Below, piece after piece: positions 29,487 through 29,760 of a stretch of DNA of 29,760 nt (position 1 is its first letter; each line of letters starts with the position of its first letter). Under the pieces are notes generated by a model. That model made no database searches, was not told the DNA's origin, and was given only the letters and a program-made list of their open reading frames with translations. The position numbers and the translations under genes were made by a program. Where the stretch lies: the IMG/VR virus record IMGVR_UViG_3300049847_000428, positions 1 to 29,760 of that record. One strand, 5' to 3'. This DNA is from a virus.

Positions 29487-29760
29487 ATGAAAGTTATCAC
29501 CAGCACCCCAACTCGACCACCTAGAATATTACCTTATGGACCTTCTAAAGTAGGTAAATCAAAATTAGCTTCGGATTTCCCAACTCCAATATTTATAGAC
29601 ATCGAGGGCGGTCTAGAGCACTTAAACGTTGAGTGTTTTCCCCGCTGTACGACTTACGAAGAAGTCTTGCACTGTTTAGAGCAATTGTGCAGCGAAGAAC
29701 ATAAATTCAAAACTGTCGTCATAGATAGTTGTGACTGGCTAGAAAAACTAATTTGGGAAA
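29487..29760 (+). CDS. RecA/Sak4-like ATPase, C-terminus off the right edge
   Basis: ATG 29487 is preceded by AAGGAAACGAAATTT, and the frame stays open to the window edge (91 codons). Walker A is GPSKVGKSK (18-26) after a short strand (PPRILPYG), followed by PIFIDIEGGLEHL (34-46) and Walker B TVVIDSCDWLE (76-86). This is the plan of phage AAA_24/Sak4-type nucleotide-binding proteins, small RecA-related single-strand annealing or recombination ATPases. It is close to the primase-helicase genes, in line with a replication-recombination role. The C-terminal part is not visible, so the exact subfamily cannot be fixed. Confidence 0.8.
   Translation, partial: MKVITSTPTRPPRILPYGPSKVGKSKLASDFPTPIFIDIEGGLEHLNVECFPRCTTYEEVLHCLEQLCSEEHKFKTVVIDSCDWLEKLIWE

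Noticed and set aside
1-29760. tRNA genes, integrase and attachment site
   Set aside because: No cloverleaf, recombinase motif or paired core repeat was seen on either strand.

Overview
The window is part of a double-stranded DNA tailed-phage genome (or a prophage or metagenomic copy of one). The strongest signs are a complete head-packaging module in canonical order: small terminase, large terminase, portal, scaffold, major capsid protein. It is followed by tail adaptor, tail hub and ejection-type proteins. No contractile-tail sheath, tape measure or tail-tube genes are seen, and the portal, scaffold, capsid and adaptor order suggests a short-tailed (podovirus-like) virion. No rRNA, tRNA, integrase or host gene is visible. 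The host is not identifiable, but GG-N10-GC promoters and a parS-like site point to a bacterium with sigma-54 and a ParB system.

Layout. Positions 24322 down to 1 hold one long leftward block of about 30 genes, mostly joined by ATGA, GTGA or TAATG overlaps. It begins with small regulatory and unknown genes (24.3-22.2 kb), including a ribbon-helix-helix protein, a class I methyltransferase and a zinc-ribbon protein. Next come a fibre and receptor-type group (21.9-19.0 kb), a glycosyltransferase with a methyltransferase-like partner, a DUF5675 protein (19.0-17.5 kb), packaging and head genes (17.0-8.4 kb), a strong terminator at 8317-8349, and tail and ejection genes to the left edge. The large terminase is interrupted by a 340-residue intein inside its Walker A loop.

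Positions 24323-24973 form a 650-bp non-coding control region. It carries two sigma-54-type promoters, a consensus sigma-70 promoter, a near-perfect parS site and several other palindromes. It separates the leftward block from a short rightward operon (24974-26989) led by a shortened beta sliding clamp and ending in a ribbon-helix-helix protein and a terminator.

Positions 27.0-27.4 kb hold an iteron-like array of TGGAAACA repeats and a long palindrome, a candidate replication origin. A leftward replication operon follows (29399 to 27399): Cro-like HTH protein, primase zinc finger, and TOPRIM-helicase. A divergent gene for a RecA/Sak4-like ATPase runs off the right edge. The clamp, split primase-helicase and ATPase form a replication and recombination set around the candidate origin, while the leftward block makes and fills the virion.

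All functional calls are from reading the sequence; no database search was run.
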